Under the pieces are notes generated by a model that was not told the DNA's origin, ran no database searches, and saw only the letters and a list, made by a program, of their open reading frames with translations. The position numbers and the translations under genes are program-made. 64,000 nt of DNA from Enterobacter hormaechei ATCC 49162 (GTDB lineage Bacteria; Pseudomonadota; Gammaproteobacteria; Enterobacterales; Enterobacteriaceae): contig NZ_MKEQ01000002.1 in assembly GCF_001875655.1 (NCBI RefSeq), positions 248,001-312,000 of the forward strand, in the 5' to 3' direction. This document shows positions 1 through 12,266 of the stretch, piece by piece. The first letter of the stretch is position 1, and every line of letters starts with the position of its first letter.

Positions 1-1245
1 TTCGCGATCCACCTCGTCTTCATACTTGCCGTAGACCGGGGAGTGGTTAATCAGGCCGTTGCGTTCATCGTCCGTTACTGGCCCCATACGCGAGCAGGGC
101 GCAATCACCATCGCGCGCTCGACAACTGTCGGGCTGCCTTTGGCATCCAGGAAAGAAATCAGCGCTTCACCGGTGCCCAGCGCCTGAATGGCGGTTTCGG
201 TATCAAAGGCCGGATTGGCACGCATGGTTTGCGCCGCGGCTTTGACCGCTTTCTGATCTTTCGGCGTAAAGGCACGCAGGGCGTGCTGCACGCGGTTACC
301 CAGCTGCCCCAGCACGTTGTCAGGAATATCCGACGGGTTTTGCGACACAAACCAGACACCGACGCCTTTGGAGCGGATCAGACGGATAACCTGTTCAATT
401 TTATCCAGCAGCACCTGCGGCGCGTCGTTAAACAGCAGATGCGCTTCGTCAAAGAAGAACACCAGTTTGGGTTTTTCCAGATCGCCTGCTTCCGGCAGTT
501 GTTCGTACAGTTCAGAGAGCATCCACAGCAGGCTGGCGGCATAGAGCTTCGGCATCTGGTAGAGCTTCTCTGCGCTCAGAATGTTGATGATGCCTTTGCC
601 GCTGCTGTCGGTGCGCATCCAGTCTTTAATATCCAGCATCGGCTCGCCGAAGAAGTTTTCGGCTCCCTGTTGCTCCAGCGTCAGGAGTCCGCGCTGAATG
701 GCGCCCACCGAGGCGCTGCTGATATTGCCGTACTGGTTCTGGAAGGATTTCGCGTTATCGCCAATATACTGGGTGATGGCGCGCAGATCTTTGAAGTCGA
801 GCAGCAGCAGCCCCTGATCGTCGGCGATACGGAAGATAATGTTCAGCACCCCGGACTGCACATCGTTAAGGTTAAGCAGACGGGCCAGCAGCAAAGGGCC
901 GAGATCGGAGACGGTGGCGCGCACCGGGTGCCCTTTTTCGCCGAAAATGTCCCAGACCACCACCGGATTACCGTGCGGCGTCCAGTCTGTGATGCCGATA
1001 TTTTTCAGGCGCTCGAGCAGTTTTTCTGATGCTGCACCTTCCTGAGCCACCCCGGTTAAATCGCCCTTCACGTCAGCCATAAACACCGGCACGCCAATCT
1101 CTGACAACGACTCAGCCAGCTTTTGCAGGGTGACGGTTTTTCCCGTCCCGGTCGCGCCGGTGATCAGGCCATGACGGTTCGCCATCCCAGGCAGTAAAAA
1201 CAGCTCTTTTTCCAGCGTCCGGGCGATTAACAATGGTGTACTCAT
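1..1245 (-). CDS. yjgR: YjgR, HerA/DUF853-family P-loop ATPase (3' part outside window)
   Basis: An open frame runs from the ATG at 1245 to the window edge without a stop, giving about 415 residues. E. coli YjgR is about 500 aa, so the C-terminus is missing. A Walker A motif, GATGTGKT, lies at residues 30-37. A Walker B-like segment, FFFDEAH, lies in the middle of the protein and is followed by a sensor-like VSQNPSDIP. This is the helicase HerA-like/DUF853 family, whose cellular role is not established. The start is supported by GAGAGGAC just upstream. It is transcribed divergently from the dihydroxyacetone kinase gene. In E. coli yjgR lies beyond lptG rather than on this side of valS. Confidence 0.88.
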   Translation of the reverse strand, partial: MSTPLLIARTLEKELFLLPGMANRHGLITGATGTGKTVTLQKLAESLSEIGVPVFMADVKGDLTGVAQEGAASEKLLERLKNIGITDWTPHGNPVVVWDIFGEKGHPVRATVSDLGPLLLARLLNLNDVQSGVLNIIFRIADDQGLLLLDFKDLRAITQYIGDNAKSFQNQYGNISSASVGAIQRGLLTLEQQGAENFFGEPMLDIKDWMRTDSSGKGIINILSAEKLYQMPKLYAASLLWMLSELYEQLPEAGDLEKPKLVFFFDEAHLLFNDAPQVLLDKIEQVIRLIRSKGVGVWFVSQNPSDIPDNVLGQLGNRVQHALRAFTPKDQKAVKAAAQTMRANPAFDTETAIQALGTGEALISFLDAKGSPTVVERAMVIAPCSRMGPVTDDERNGLINHSPVYGKYEDEVDRE

Positions 1246-1382
1246 GATGCACGTCCTCTCGTAGTCCTGGGTGGAGTATAGGCAACCTGACGGCAAAATG
1301 TCTGCGTAAATTCCTCACTTTGCGGCGCATTATCCAGTGCGGACTATGCTTTTGCATACGGTAAACAAAATTTTGGGAAACT

Positions 1383-3029
1383 ATGTCCAGATTCTTTTTT
1401 AACGACCGCAAACAGCTTGTCAACGATGCCATTGAAGGCATACTTCTCTCCGCGCCGCACGGTAATCTTGTCAAACTGGATATCGATCCGGCCATCCGCG
1501 TGGTGGCACGCGGCGACTGGGATAAAAGCCGTGTAGCGGTGATCTCCGGTGGCGGCTCCGGCCACGAACCGGCACATGCCGGGTTCGTGGGTAAAGGCAT
1601 GCTTACCGCAGCGGTGTGTGGCGATCTGTTCGCCTCCCCAAGCGTGGATGCGGTCCTCAATGCCATTGTGGCGGTGACGGGTGACCGTGGCTGCCTGCTG
1701 ATTGTGAAAAACTACACCGGCGACCGTCTTAACTTTGGCCTGGCCGCGGAAAAAGCCAAACGCTACGGCCTGAAGGTGGAGATGGTTATTGTGGCGGATG
1801 ATATCGCCCTGCCGGATAACAAGCAGCCGCGCGGTATCGCGGGAACGGCTCTGGTGCATAAGATTGCGGGATATGCGGCAGAGCAGGGGAAATCGTTAAC
1901 CGACGTGCGGGATATTGCGCAACAGGCCTGCGATAACCTCTGGAGCCTGGGGGTTGCGATGCAAACCTGTAACCTGCCGGGTAGCGATGATGAAGAAGGG
2001 CGTATTAAGCAAGGCCATGTGGAGCTGGGGCTGGGCATTCACGGCGAGCCGGGGGCCTCGGTGGTGGATACGCAGAACAGCAGGGCGATTATCGACACGC
2101 TGGTGACGCCGTTGAAAGCCCAGGCGGGTGACGGGCGCTTTGCGGTGCTGATCAACAACCTCGGCGGTGTGTCAGCGCTGGAGATGGCTCTGCTCACCAA
2201 AGAGCTGGCGCATTCGGCGCTGAAAACGGAGATCGCTTACCTGATTGGTCCCGCGCCACTGGTGAGTGCGCTGGATATGAAAGGCTTTTCGCTGACGCTG
2301 TTAAAGCTCAACGACTTCTTCGAGAAGGCGATTCACGCCGAGGTCGAGACCCTGGGCTGGCAGAAGCCCGTCGCGTTTGCGCCTCTGCGTACCGTCCCAC
2401 ATAGCGCTCTTTATGACCGCGTGGAATATACCCCGTCGGACAATCCGCAGGTGGGGGCGTTAGTCTCCTCGGTAACTAAGTCATTGATCCAGCTGGAAAA
2501 TCGCCTTAACGCGCTGGATGCCAAAGTGGGCGATGGCGATACGGGCTCTACCTTTGCGCAAGGGGCGCGGGATATTGCGCAGCGTCTTGAGGAGAACAAC
2601 CTGCCCCTCAACGATGTGCCGACATTACTCGTGCTGGTGGGTGAGCGGCTGGCGACGGTGATGGGCGGATCGAGCGGCGTACTGATGTCGATCTTCTTTA
2701 CGGCGGCCGGGCAAAAGCTGCATGACGGACACTCCCTGCCGGATGCGCTGTTGAGCGGGCTGGCGCAGATGAAGCAGTATGGCGGGGCCGATCTCGGGGA
2801 TCGCACGCTGATCGACGCCCTGCAACCGGCGCTGGAGGCATTACAGAAAGGCAACATTCAGGCGGCAGCCCAGGCCGCACAGCAGGGCGCCGAAGCAACG
2901 GCGAAAATGGCGAAAGCCGGCGCGGGGCGCTCGTCGTATGTGAATAAAGAGAATCTGGACGGGGTGATGGATCCGGGGGCGGTCGCGGTGGCGGAAGTGT
3001 TTAAGACCATGGTAGATGCAAAACGGTAA
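1383..3029 (+). CDS. dhaK: Dihydroxyacetone kinase, ATP-dependent, fused DhaK-DhaL type
   Basis: The 548-aa protein phosphorylates dihydroxyacetone to DHAP with ATP in the cytoplasm. The N-terminal DhaK domain (about 1-330) has the substrate loop SGGGSGHEPAHAG near residues 55-67. It also has His220 in GLGIHGEPG, which by family knowledge forms the covalent hemiaminal with substrate. The C-terminal DhaL domain (about 350-548) has the Mg-ATP motif KVGDGDTGST. The length and fused layout match the Citrobacter freundii-type enzyme, unlike the PEP-dependent three-subunit DhaKLM of E. coli. The gene is monocistronic here. No glycerol dehydrogenase or DhaR regulator is adjacent, so a role in general dihydroxyacetone detoxification or use is inferred. 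Confidence 0.93.
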   Translation: MSRFFFNDRKQLVNDAIEGILLSAPHGNLVKLDIDPAIRVVARGDWDKSRVAVISGGGSGHEPAHAGFVGKGMLTAAVCGDLFASPSVDAVLNAIVAVTGDRGCLLIVKNYTGDRLNFGLAAEKAKRYGLKVEMVIVADDIALPDNKQPRGIAGTALVHKIAGYAAEQGKSLTDVRDIAQQACDNLWSLGVAMQTCNLPGSDDEEGRIKQGHVELGLGIHGEPGASVVDTQNSRAIIDTLVTPLKAQAGDGRFAVLINNLGGVSALEMALLTKELAHSALKTEIAYLIGPAPLVSALDMKGFSLTLLKLNDFFEKAIHAEVETLGWQKPVAFAPLRTVPHSALYDRVEYTPSDNPQVGALVSSVTKSLIQLENRLNALDAKVGDGDTGSTFAQGARDIAQRLEENNLPLNDVPTLLVLVGERLATVMGGSSGVLMSIFFTAAGQKLHDGHSLPDALLSGLAQMKQYGGADLGDRTLIDALQPALEALQKGNIQAAAQAAQQGAEATAKMAKAGAGRSSYVNKENLDGVMDPGAVAVAEVFKTMVDAKR

Positions 3030-3048
3030 CAACCGTTACCGTTTTTAG
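3020..3048. terminator. Intrinsic terminator after dihydroxyacetone kinase
   Basis: A perfect 11-bp stem pairs 3020-3030 with 3035-3045 around an AACC loop. It ends in a T run and overlaps the kinase stop codon. The A-rich other side means it could also work for the convergent ahr gene. Confidence 0.7.
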
Positions 3049-3055
3049 TGTTTGC

Positions 3056-3090
3056 GCCCTCTCCCTGTGGGAGAGGGTTGGGGTGAGGGC
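3056..3090 (+). repeat. Dispersed CCCTCTCC-type palindromic repeat
   Basis: GCCCTCTCCC-TGT-GGGAGAGGG forms a hairpin followed by TTGGGGTGAGGGC. A near-identical copy in the opposite orientation lies at 59481-59513 next to the IS element. Short intergenic repeats of this kind are common in Enterobacter and Klebsiella genomes. It sits between the convergent kinase and ahr genes. Confidence 0.65.
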
Positions 3091-3121
3091 ATCAGGCCGA
3101 ACATTCCCCGGCAAACTTACA

Positions 3122-4141
3122 TCAGAAATCCGCTTTCAACACCACGCGGTAGCGGGCTTTGCCGTCGCGCACGTGCTGGATCGCTTCGTTGATTTTTGAC
3201 ATTGGGTACAGCTCGGTAGTCGGTGCCACTTTGGTGCGTCCGGCAAACTTCATCAGCTTGCGTAACTCATATGGCGTACCGGTCGCAGAGCCTGACACGC
3301 TGCGATCCCCGCCGATCAGGGTAAAGGCCGGAACAGGCAGCGGCTTCATCACCGCACCCACGGTGTGGAAGTTACCGCCGTAGGCCAGGGCTTCAAAGTA
3401 CGGCTGCCAGTCGAGATCCACGTTCACAGTGTTGATGATCAGATCAAACTGACCCGCCAGTGCGGTAAGCGCCTGCGGATCGCGACTGTTCACCACTTTA
3501 TCGGCCCCCATCGCCAGCACTTCCTGCTCTTTTGCCGGGTTGGAGCTGAACGCCGTCACTTCACAGCCCATCGCGTGCAGCAGTTTGATGGCAATATGCC
3601 CCAGACCGCCAATACCGATCACGCCCACGCGGCTGGTGGCGGTCACGTGGTGCATCAGCAGCGGTTTAAAGACGGTAATACCGCCGCACAGCAGCGGACC
3701 TGCGGATTCAATATCAATGCTGTCCGGCAGCGGGATAACCCATTGCCAGTCGGCGCGCAGTTTATCGGCGAAACCGCCCTTGTTCAGGATGGTAGGCACT
3801 GCGCCCTCAAGGCAGTTAATCTGGTTGCCGCTGATACAGGCGTCGCAGTGGCCACAGCTGCGTGCCGTCCAGCCGATGCCCACGCGCTGGCCCACTTTCA
3901 GCCCTTTGTCCTGCGCGGCGCTGCCGAGCGCCACGACGCGGCCAATGACTTCGTGCCCGGCAACCAGCGGATAGCTGGAGAAGCCCCATTCGTTGTCGAT
4001 CATCGAGAGATCTGAGTGGCAGATCCCGCAGTAATCAACCTGTACTTCGACGTCTTCCGCTTTTAGTTCGCCCGCATCGTACTCGTACAGCTCAAGTTCT
4101 GCACCCGCCTGCGGTGCTGCGTAGCTTTTTATCTTCGACAT
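3122..4141 (-). CDS. ahr: NADPH-dependent aldehyde reductase, zinc alcohol dehydrogenase family
   Basis: The 339-aa protein aligns throughout with E. coli Ahr (YjgB), which reduces aldehydes to alcohols with NADPH. The catalytic zinc site is visible as CGICHSDL near residue 37 plus GHE near 60. The structural zinc cysteines are in [15 protein letters not shown] (about 91-105). The Rossmann motif is GIGGLGHIA. The ATG at 4141 is chosen because AGGGGAAA lies just upstream and the length matches the family; an upstream in-frame ATG at 4183 would add 14 unsupported residues. In E. coli ahr sits near the idn genes, so its place beside oatA and valS is a local rearrangement. Confidence 0.9.
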   Translation of the reverse strand: MSKIKSYAAPQAGAELELYEYDAGELKAEDVEVQVDYCGICHSDLSMIDNEWGFSSYPLVAGHEVIGRVVALGSAAQDKGLKVGQRVGIGWTARSCGHCDACISGNQINCLEGAVPTILNKGGFADKLRADWQWVIPLPDSIDIESAGPLLCGGITVFKPLLMHHVTATSRVGVIGIGGLGHIAIKLLHAMGCEVTAFSSNPAKEQEVLAMGADKVVNSRDPQALTALAGQFDLIINTVNVDLDWQPYFEALAYGGNFHTVGAVMKPLPVPAFTLIGGDRSVSGSATGTPYELRKLMKFAGRTKVAPTTELYPMSKINEAIQHVRDGKARYRVVLKADF

Positions 4142-4224
4142 CGCATTTCCCCTGTTTTGGTGTGAACTGTGAGTGTAGAGCATTCAGTTTACAGACGCTT
4201 AACAGAAGACGGCAGGAACGAAAC

Positions 4225-4728
4225 TTACAGACTTTTCAGCATTCTGACTTCGCAGTCCACATGGCCTGTGCAGCCCAGTGGCGCATCGATATGCTCGAAG
4301 CCCAGATGTTCATACAGGCCAATGGCCTCTTTAAGGAAAGCGGTGGTTTCAAGGTAGCAACGTTTAAAGCCCTGTGAGCGTGCATATTCCAGGGCGACCA
4401 GCGCCAGCTTTTTCGCCAGCCCTTGTCCGCGTATCGTTGGCAGGAAATACATTTTCTGTAGTTCACAGATATCCGGCTCGCTGCAAAGCAGTGGGGCAAT
4501 GCCGCCGCCGCCCACGACCTGACCGTCCTGCTCGATGACCCAGTAGGCATGACCCGGCTGGCTGTACAGCTGAAAAAGTTCGTCCAGATTTGGGTCGGCC
4601 ACGGTGTAGCCTTTGTCGGCGGTCAGGCCGTATTCGGCAGAAACCGTGCGGATAACGGCGGCGATAGCCGGGTTGTCTTGCTCAGTGATCCGACGCATTG
4701 TCGTCGCGACGGGGGTAATCACGCTCAT
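4225..4728 (-). CDS. yjgM: GNAT-family N-acetyltransferase, YjgM/OatA-like
   Basis: The 167-aa GNAT acetyltransferase carries the acetyl-CoA loop RGQGLAKKL and the ending [18 protein letters not shown] that is typical of this family. It matches E. coli YjgM (also called OatA, a putative O-acetylserine acetyltransferase) almost end to end. The start at 4728 gives the E. coli length; ATGs at 4740 and 4794 are alternatives and none has a strong ribosome binding site. In E. coli yjgM also precedes valS, but with yjgN between them; yjgN is absent here. The physiological substrate is uncertain. Confidence 0.83.
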   Translation of the reverse strand: MSVITPVATTMRRITEQDNPAIAAVIRTVSAEYGLTADKGYTVADPNLDELFQLYSQPGHAYWVIEQDGQVVGGGGIAPLLCSEPDICELQKMYFLPTIRGQGLAKKLALVALEYARSQGFKRCYLETTAFLKEAIGLYEHLGFEHIDAPLGCTGHVDCEVRMLKSL

Positions 4729-4851
4729 AGCATTACTCATGACAAAAATTGACACACAACTGCTGTTAATAGCACCGCGGAAAGGGGAGTGCAAGCGAGG
4801 AGTTTTCAGGAAGGATACCCCTTACGCCCTGAAGCGTAAGGGGTAAAAGCA

Positions 4852-7707
4852 TTACAGGGCAGCGATAACCGCCTGCTGCTCGATCAGTTTGGTCTTCGCA
4901 TCGGCGAAGGCAACCAGACGCTCACGCTCTTTGGCGATGACCGCTTCCGGCGCGCGGGCCACAAAGCCTTCATTCGCCAGTTTGCTTTCGATTTTGCCAA
5001 TTTCCACGTCGACTTTCGCCACTTCTTTCGCCAGACGCGCCAGCTCAGCATCTTTGTCGATCAGACCCGCCATCGGGATCAGCAGTTCCGCGCCATCGAT
5101 GATTTTGGTCACGGAAACCGGACCTTTGTCATCCGTAGGCAGTACGGTGATGCTTTCCAGACGCGCCATGGTTTTCAGGAAGGTGTTGTTCTCCGTGACA
5201 CGACGAACGGCAGCTTCGCTGCAACCGCGCAGCAGCAGTTCCAGTGGTTTACCCGGAGCGATGTTCATTTCCGCGCGGATGTTACGTACCGCAACGATTG
5301 CCTGTTTCAGCCACTCGGTATCCGCAGATGCAGCGTCGTCCACTTTCGCGGCGTCGAATGCCGGGAACGGCTGGAGCATGATGGTATCGGCGTTGATACC
5401 GGCAATCACCTTCACACGCTGCCAGATGGTTTCGGTGATGAATGGAATGATCGGGTGCGCAAGGCGCAGCAGACCTTCCAGGACGGTAATCAGAGTATTG
5501 CGCGTACCGCGCAGTTCCGCCTCAGTCCCGCCGTTCATCACCGGCTTCGCCAGCTCCAGATACCAGTCACAGAACTGGTTCCAGGTGAATTCGTACAGGA
5601 TGCCTGCCGCAATGTCGAAGCGGTAGCTGTCCAGTGCGTCGCGGAAGGCTTTCACCGTCTGGTTAAATTCCGCCAGGATCCAGCGGTCCGCCAGAGACAG
5701 GGTCATTTCGCCACCGTTGAAGCCGCAGTCCTGATCTTCGGTGTTCATCAGCACGAAGCGGCTGGCGTTCCACAGCTTGTTACAGAAGTTACGGTAACCT
5801 TCCAGACGCTTCATATCCCAGTTGATGTCACGGCCAGTAGAGGCCAGCGCCGCCAAGGTGAAGCGCAGGGCGTCGGTACCGTGAGATTCGATCCCGTTCG
5901 GGAACTGCTTCTCGGTACGCTTGCGGATTTTCTCCGCCAGCTGCGGCTGCATCATGTTACCGGTACGTTTTTCCAGCAGCTCTTCCAGCGAGATACCGTC
6001 CACCATGTCCAGCGGGTCGATAACGTTACCCTTAGATTTGGACATCTTCTGGCCTTCGTCGTCGCGGATCAGGCCGGTCATGTAGACGGTATGGAACGGA
6101 ACCTGCGGCTTGCCGTCTTCGTCTTTGATGAAGTGCATGGTCATCATGATCATGCGGGCGATCCAGAAGAAGATGATGTCGAAGCCGGAGACCATCACGC
6201 TGGTTGGGTGGAACTGACGCAGCGCGTCGGTATTTTCTGGCCAGCCGAGGGTGGAGAAGGTCCACAGCGCGGAGGAGAACCAGGTATCCAGAACGTCTTC
6301 GTCCTGGCGCAGCGCCACGTCAGCGCCCAGGTTGTTTTCCTGACGCACTTCCTCTTCGGTGCGGCCAACGTAGACATTGCCTTCGTTGTCGTACCACGCC
6401 GGGATACGGTGACCCCACCACAGCTGACGGGAGATACACCAGTCCTGAATATCGCGCATCCAGGAGAAATACATGTTTTCGTACTGCTTCGGCACGAACT
6501 GAATGCTGCCGTTCTCAACCGCTTCCACAGCCGGTTTCGCCAGCACGTCGGCACGCACGTACCACTGGTCGGTCAGCATTGGCTCGATCACCACGCCGCC
6601 ACGGTCGCCGTACGGCACGGTCAAATCGTGAGGCTTAATCTCTTCCAGCAGGCCAAGCGCGTCAACGGCGGCCACAATCGCTTTACGCGCGGCAAAGCGT
6701 TCCAGCTTCTGGAACTCAGCCGGGATGTCGCTTGAGTAAACGTCGGATTCGTTGCCTTTGGTGTCGTATACTTCTGCACTTTCGCGGATATCGCCGTCGA
6801 AGGTCAGAATGTTGATCATCGGAAGTTGATGACGACGGCCCACTTCATAGTCGTTGAAGTCGTGCGCCGGGGTGATTTTCACGCAGCCGGTGCCTTTTTC
6901 CATGTCGGCGTGTTCGTCGCCCACAATTGGAATACGGCGGTTCACCAGCGGCAGCACCACGAATTTGCCGATCAGATCTTTATAGCGCGGATCTTCCGGG
7001 TTAACGGCCACGCCGGTATCGCCCAGCAGGGTTTCCGGACGGGTGGTCGCCACCACCAGATAATCTTTACCGTCGGCGGTTTTTGCGCCGTCGGCCAGCG
7101 GATAGCGGATGTGCCACATGGAGCCTTTAGACTCGCGGTTTTCCACTTCCAGGTCAGAAATTGCGGTGCGCAGTTTCGGGTCCCAGTTGACCAGGCGCTT
7201 GCCGCGGTAAATCAGGTCTTCTTTGTACAGGCGCACGAAGACTTCTTTCACGGCGTTGGACAGGCCCTCGTCCATGGTGAAGCGCTCGCGCTCCCAGTCC
7301 ACGGAGTTGCCGAGACGGCGCATCTGACGGGTAATGGTGCCGCCGGATTCTGCCTTCCACTGCCAGATTTTGTCGATGAACGCGTCGCGACCGTAGTCGT
7401 GGCGGGTTTTACCCTCTTCAGCGGCAATTTTACGCTCTACCACCATCTGGGTCGCGATACCCGCGTGGTCAGTCCCCGCCTGCCACAGGGTGTTTTTGCC
7501 CTGCATGCGCTGGTAGCGGATCATGGTATCCATGATGGTCTGCTGGAAAGCATGTCCCATATGCAAACTGCCGGTGACGTTCGGCGGCGGGATCATGATG
7601 CAGAAGGACTCTTTGCTTTCGTCGCCGTTAGGCTTGAAATAGCCCTGCTGTTCCCAGTGCTCGTAAAGCGGCTGTTCGATATCGCGTGGGTTATATGTCT
7701 TTTCCAT
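4852..7707 (-). CDS. valS: Valyl-tRNA synthetase
   Basis: This 951-aa class I synthetase charges tRNA-Val. The HIGH-type motif lies in [13 protein letters not shown] (about residues 40-52) and the KMSKS loop in [13 protein letters not shown] in the middle of the protein. The long CP1 editing domain lies between them, and an anticodon-binding domain and C-terminal coiled coil (about 880-951) follow. The length equals that of the E. coli enzyme. The ATG overlaps the holC stop by one base (TAATG on the minus strand), so the two are translationally coupled as in E. coli. Confidence 0.98.
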   Translation of the reverse strand: MEKTYNPRDIEQPLYEHWEQQGYFKPNGDESKESFCIMIPPPNVTGSLHMGHAFQQTIMDTMIRYQRMQGKNTLWQAGTDHAGIATQMVVERKIAAEEGKTRHDYGRDAFIDKIWQWKAESGGTITRQMRRLGNSVDWERERFTMDEGLSNAVKEVFVRLYKEDLIYRGKRLVNWDPKLRTAISDLEVENRESKGSMWHIRYPLADGAKTADGKDYLVVATTRPETLLGDTGVAVNPEDPRYKDLIGKFVVLPLVNRRIPIVGDEHADMEKGTGCVKITPAHDFNDYEVGRRHQLPMINILTFDGDIRESAEVYDTKGNESDVYSSDIPAEFQKLERFAARKAIVAAVDALGLLEEIKPHDLTVPYGDRGGVVIEPMLTDQWYVRADVLAKPAVEAVENGSIQFVPKQYENMYFSWMRDIQDWCISRQLWWGHRIPAWYDNEGNVYVGRTEEEVRQENNLGADVALRQDEDVLDTWFSSALWTFSTLGWPENTDALRQFHPTSVMVSGFDIIFFWIARMIMMTMHFIKDEDGKPQVPFHTVYMTGLIRDDEGQKMSKSKGNVIDPLDMVDGISLEELLEKRTGNMMQPQLAEKIRKRTEKQFPNGIESHGTDALRFTLAALASTGRDINWDMKRLEGYRNFCNKLWNASRFVLMNTEDQDCGFNGGEMTLSLADRWILAEFNQTVKAFRDALDSYRFDIAAGILYEFTWNQFCDWYLELAKPVMNGGTEAELRGTRNTLITVLEGLLRLAHPIIPFITETIWQRVKVIAGINADTIMLQPFPAFDAAKVDDAASADTEWLKQAIVAVRNIRAEMNIAPGKPLELLLRGCSEAAVRRVTENNTFLKTMARLESITVLPTDDKGPVSVTKIIDGAELLIPMAGLIDKDAELARLAKEVAKVDVEIGKIESKLANEGFVARAPEAVIAKERERLVAFADAKTKLIEQQAVIAAL

Positions 7708-8150
7708 TATTTCCAGGTTGCCGTATTCAGGTTAAAACCGGCCAGGCGGTACGCTTTGTAGCGTTCGCGCGCCAGTTGTTTCAAAGATTCTTCGTAAGGG
7801 ACAAAGTCTACCACTTCTGTGAAAGCGGTGGCAAAATCTGCAAAGTCTGTCCGCAGGCTAATGAGAATGTCGCGCGCGCTGCTGTTGCGTTTTTGTGGCC
7901 AGGCAATTTCGACCGGTGCCCCGCCGCGCGGACCTTCACCCGACAGGTTATGCGGCACAAAACTCTCCGGCGGGCGCGCCCATAGCGCTTCATCCAGGCG
8001 AATGGCCTGCTGCTCATCTTCACAGGCAATCAACACGCGTTTACCTGCGCGCCAACGTTCTGCGGCAATTTCACACACCAGCTGTTCGACGGCGCTAAGG
8101 CCATCCTGATGGGTGTCGTTGTCCAGAAGGTAGAACGTTGCATTCTTCAT
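7707..8150 (-). CDS. holC: DNA polymerase III chi subunit
   Basis: The 147-aa protein starts MKNATFYLL and has the length of E. coli HolC. Chi joins psi (HolD) in the clamp-loader complex and contacts single-stranded DNA-binding protein at the replication fork. The ATG at 8150 has AGAAG upstream; an upstream in-frame ATG at 8183 would add 11 residues not found in the family. It lies between pepA and valS as in E. coli, separated from pepA by a REP pair. Confidence 0.95.
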   Translation of the reverse strand: MKNATFYLLDNDTHQDGLSAVEQLVCEIAAERWRAGKRVLIACEDEQQAIRLDEALWARPPESFVPHNLSGEGPRGGAPVEIAWPQKRNSSARDILISLRTDFADFATAFTEVVDFVPYEESLKQLARERYKAYRLAGFNLNTATWK

Positions 8151-8184
8151 ATATGGGGCTTCTTGTCGTGGATTTAAATGCAAA

Positions 8185-8260
8185 GCCGGGTGGCGCTTCG
8201 CTTACCCGGCCTACGGTTGAGTGGCGTGTAGGCCGGGTAAGGCGTAGCCGCCACCCGGCG
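8185..8260. repeat. REP pair (BIME-like) between pepA and holC
   Basis: Two REP units lie in opposite orientation: 8185-8214 (GCCGGGTGGCGC...CCCGGCCTAC) and 8228-8260 (GTAGGCCGGGTAAGGCG...CCACCCGGCG). Each folds into a hairpin and together they form a larger cruciform. Such elements commonly stabilise upstream mRNA 3' ends or bind gyrase, IHF or Pol I in enterics. Confidence 0.85.
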
Positions 8261-8267
8261 TTTTACA

Positions 8268-9782
<1,515 letters not shown>

Positions 9783-10044
9783 CTACGCTCCTGAATCTTA
9801 AAGACAACGGCGGCGGCTACGGATAGAATTGAAACCTTTCGTAACTCATGTCCGCCGTTGTGGTGACTTCGTGTTAATCTTACGTTACTACGGTTTCGAC
9901 ACGTCAATAAATGTCATGAAGCGCGAATCCGCCGGGTTTTTTAATCTTAGCGATGATTTCGACGACTCAAGAGAATAAATGACGTTTAAGCCATGAAACA
10001 AGCTAAATTCCTGCATAAGACGAGTTTTAACGGGCGTATTTAAA

Positions 10045-11145
10045 GTGATAATCATAAGATATCTGGTTCGGGAGACGCTGAAGAGCCAACTGGCGATCCT
10101 CTTTATCCTCCTTCTGATCTTTTTCTGTCAGAAGCTGGTCAGGATCCTCGGCGCGGCGGTTGATGGCGAAATCCCAACGAATCTGGTGCTTTCCCTGCTC
10201 GGGCTTGGCGTGCCGGAAATGGCGCAGCTTATCCTGCCGTTAAGCCTGTTCCTTGGTCTGCTGATGACCCTGGGTAAGCTCTATACCGAAAGTGAAATCA
10301 CCGTGATGCATGCCTGCGGCCTCAGTAAAGCCGTACTGGTAAAAGCAGCCATGGTGCTGGCGCTGTTTACGGGCATTGTTGCCGCGGTTAACGTCATGTG
10401 GGCGGGGCCGACCTCTTCCCGTCATCAGGATGAGGTGCTGGCGGAAGCCAAAGCTAACCCGGGGCTGGCCGCGCTGGCGCAGGGGCAGTTCCAGCAGGCG
10501 ACCGACGGTAACTCCGTGCTGTTTATCGAAAGCGTGGATGGCAACCGCTTTAATGACGTGTTTCTTGCTCAACTGCGCCCGAAAGGTAACGCTCGCCCTT
10601 CTGTGGTGGTGGCAGACTCTGGTCAGCTGGCGCAGCGTAAAGATGGCTCTCAGGTTGTCACGCTGAACAAAGGAACGCGTTTCGAAGGCACGGCAATGTT
10701 GCGTGACTTCCGTATTACCGATTTCCAGAACTATCAGGCCATCATTGGTCATCAGGCCGTCGCGCTCGATCCAACGGATACTGAGCAGATGGATATGCGT
10801 ACCTTAATGAATACCGATACCGATCGTGCGCGTGCTGAACTGCACTGGCGTATCACTCTGGTATTCACCGTATTTATGATGGCGCTGATGGTGGTTCCAC
10901 TGAGTGTGGTGAACCCGCGTCAGGGGCGCGTGCTGTCGATGCTGCCAGCGATGCTGCTGTATCTGGTGTTCTTCCTGCTGCAAACCTCAATCAAGTCTAA
11001 CGGCGGGAAAGGAAAAATTGACCCGATGATCTGGACCTGGGTCGTGAATGGTTTGTATCTGCTGCTTGCAGTCGGACTCAACTTGTGGGACACGGTGCCT
11101 GTGCGTCGTCTTCGTGCCCGGTTTACGCGTAAAGGAGCCATCTAA
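10045..11145 (+). CDS. lptF: LPS export permease LptF
   Basis: The 366-aa inner-membrane component of the LptB2FG transporter extracts LPS from the inner membrane. It has the family layout: membrane segments near 15-35, 55-80 and 100-120, a periplasmic beta-jellyroll (about 130-260), then three more C-terminal segments. Translation starts at GTG, as in E. coli, where the opening nucleotides are nearly identical. The stop overlaps the lptG start by one base (TAATG). Its partner ATPase gene lptB and bridge genes lptA and lptC are only about 9 kb away here. Confidence 0.97.
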   Translation: MIIIRYLVRETLKSQLAILFILLLIFFCQKLVRILGAAVDGEIPTNLVLSLLGLGVPEMAQLILPLSLFLGLLMTLGKLYTESEITVMHACGLSKAVLVKAAMVLALFTGIVAAVNVMWAGPTSSRHQDEVLAEAKANPGLAALAQGQFQQATDGNSVLFIESVDGNRFNDVFLAQLRPKGNARPSVVVADSGQLAQRKDGSQVVTLNKGTRFEGTAMLRDFRITDFQNYQAIIGHQAVALDPTDTEQMDMRTLMNTDTDRARAELHWRITLVFTVFMMALMVVPLSVVNPRQGRVLSMLPAMLLYLVFFLLQTSIKSNGGKGKIDPMIWTWVVNGLYLLLAVGLNLWDTVPVRRLRARFTRKGAI

Positions 11146-12227
11146 TGCAGGCGTTTGGCGTACTTGACCGCTATATCGGTAAAACGATTTTTACCACCAT
11201 CATGATGACCCTGTTCATGCTGGTGTCGCTTTCGGGCATTATCAAATTTGTCGACCAGCTGAAAAAAGCCGGGCAGGGGAGTTACGACGCGTTAGGCGCC
11301 GGGATGTATACCCTGCTCAGCGTACCAAAAGATGTGCAGATCTTCTTCCCGATGGCGGCCCTGCTGGGGGCGCTGCTGGGCCTGGGGATGCTGGCTCAGC
11401 GTAGCGAGCTGGTGGTGATGCAGGCATCGGGCTTTACCCGTATGCAGGTTGCGCTGTCGGTGATGAAAACCGCGATCCCGCTGGTGCTGTTGACCATGGC
11501 GATCGGCGAATGGGTTGCGCCGCAGGGCGAACAGATGGCGCGTAACTACCGTGCTCAGGCTATGTACGGCGGTTCACTGCTCTCCACACAGCAGGGGTTA
11601 TGGGCGAAAGATGGTCAGAACTTCGTCTATATCGAACGCGTGAAAGGGGACGATGAACTGGGCGGCGTGAGCATCTACGCTTTCAACAACGATCGTCGTT
11701 TGCAGTCGGTGCGTTATGCCGCCTCCGCTAAATTTGATGCGAACAACAAGCTGTGGCGGTTATCCCAGGTTGATGAATCTGACCTGACGAACCCGAAACA
11801 GATCACCGGTTCGCAGACCGTTAGCGGTACCTGGAAAACCAACCTGACGCCGGACAAGCTCGGCGTCGTGGCGCTGGATCCGGATGCGCTCTCCATCAGT
11901 GGTCTGCATAACTACGTGAAGTATCTGAAATCCAGCGGACAGGATGCGGGGCGTTACCAGCTCAACATGTGGAGCAAAATCTTCCAGCCGCTGTCCGTTG
12001 CGGTGATGATGCTGATGGCGCTGTCGTTCATCTTTGGGCCACTGCGTAGCGTGCCGATGGGGGTTCGTGTGGTAACCGGTATCAGCTTTGGTTTCGTGTT
12101 CTACGTCCTCGATCAGATTTTCGGTCCACTGACGCTGGTGTATGGCATTCCGCCGATTATCGGCGCGCTGTTGCCGAGCGCCAGTTTCTTCCTGATCAGC
12201 CTCTGGATGCTGCTAAAACGCTCCTGA
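11145..12227 (+). CDS. lptG: LPS export permease LptG
   Basis: The 360-aa partner of LptF has the same layout: paired N-terminal membrane segments, a periplasmic jellyroll (about 130-265) and C-terminal membrane segments ending MLLKRS. The length equals E. coli LptG. It is coupled to lptF by a one-base overlap. In E. coli the downstream neighbour is yjgR; here it is arcB, which marks a chromosomal junction. Confidence 0.97.
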   Translation: MQAFGVLDRYIGKTIFTTIMMTLFMLVSLSGIIKFVDQLKKAGQGSYDALGAGMYTLLSVPKDVQIFFPMAALLGALLGLGMLAQRSELVVMQASGFTRMQVALSVMKTAIPLVLLTMAIGEWVAPQGEQMARNYRAQAMYGGSLLSTQQGLWAKDGQNFVYIERVKGDDELGGVSIYAFNNDRRLQSVRYAASAKFDANNKLWRLSQVDESDLTNPKQITGSQTVSGTWKTNLTPDKLGVVALDPDALSISGLHNYVKYLKSSGQDAGRYQLNMWSKIFQPLSVAVMMLMALSFIFGPLRSVPMGVRVVTGISFGFVFYVLDQIFGPLTLVYGIPPIIGALLPSASFFLISLWMLLKRS

Positions 12228-12238
12228 TCACTCCTCTT

Positions 12239-12266
12239 CCTCGCTCCCGGTTGCACGGGGGCGAGG
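12239..12266 (+). terminator. GC-rich hairpin after lptG
   Basis: An 11-bp stem with one G-U pair (12239-12249 with 12256-12266, loop GTTGCA) follows lptG by 11 bases. No clean T run follows, so it is a probable 3' end or stabilising hairpin rather than a classic intrinsic terminator. Confidence 0.45.

Noticed and set aside
43..1029. Plus-strand 328-codon frame opposite yjgR
   Set aside because: The minus-strand P-loop ATPase is the real gene; this frame has no recognisable domain.
5455..7761. Long plus-strand open frames opposite valS
   Set aside because: Both fall entirely within valS. Their compositions (His, Val and Phe rich) are those of a codon-biased antisense frame, and there is no ribosome binding site.
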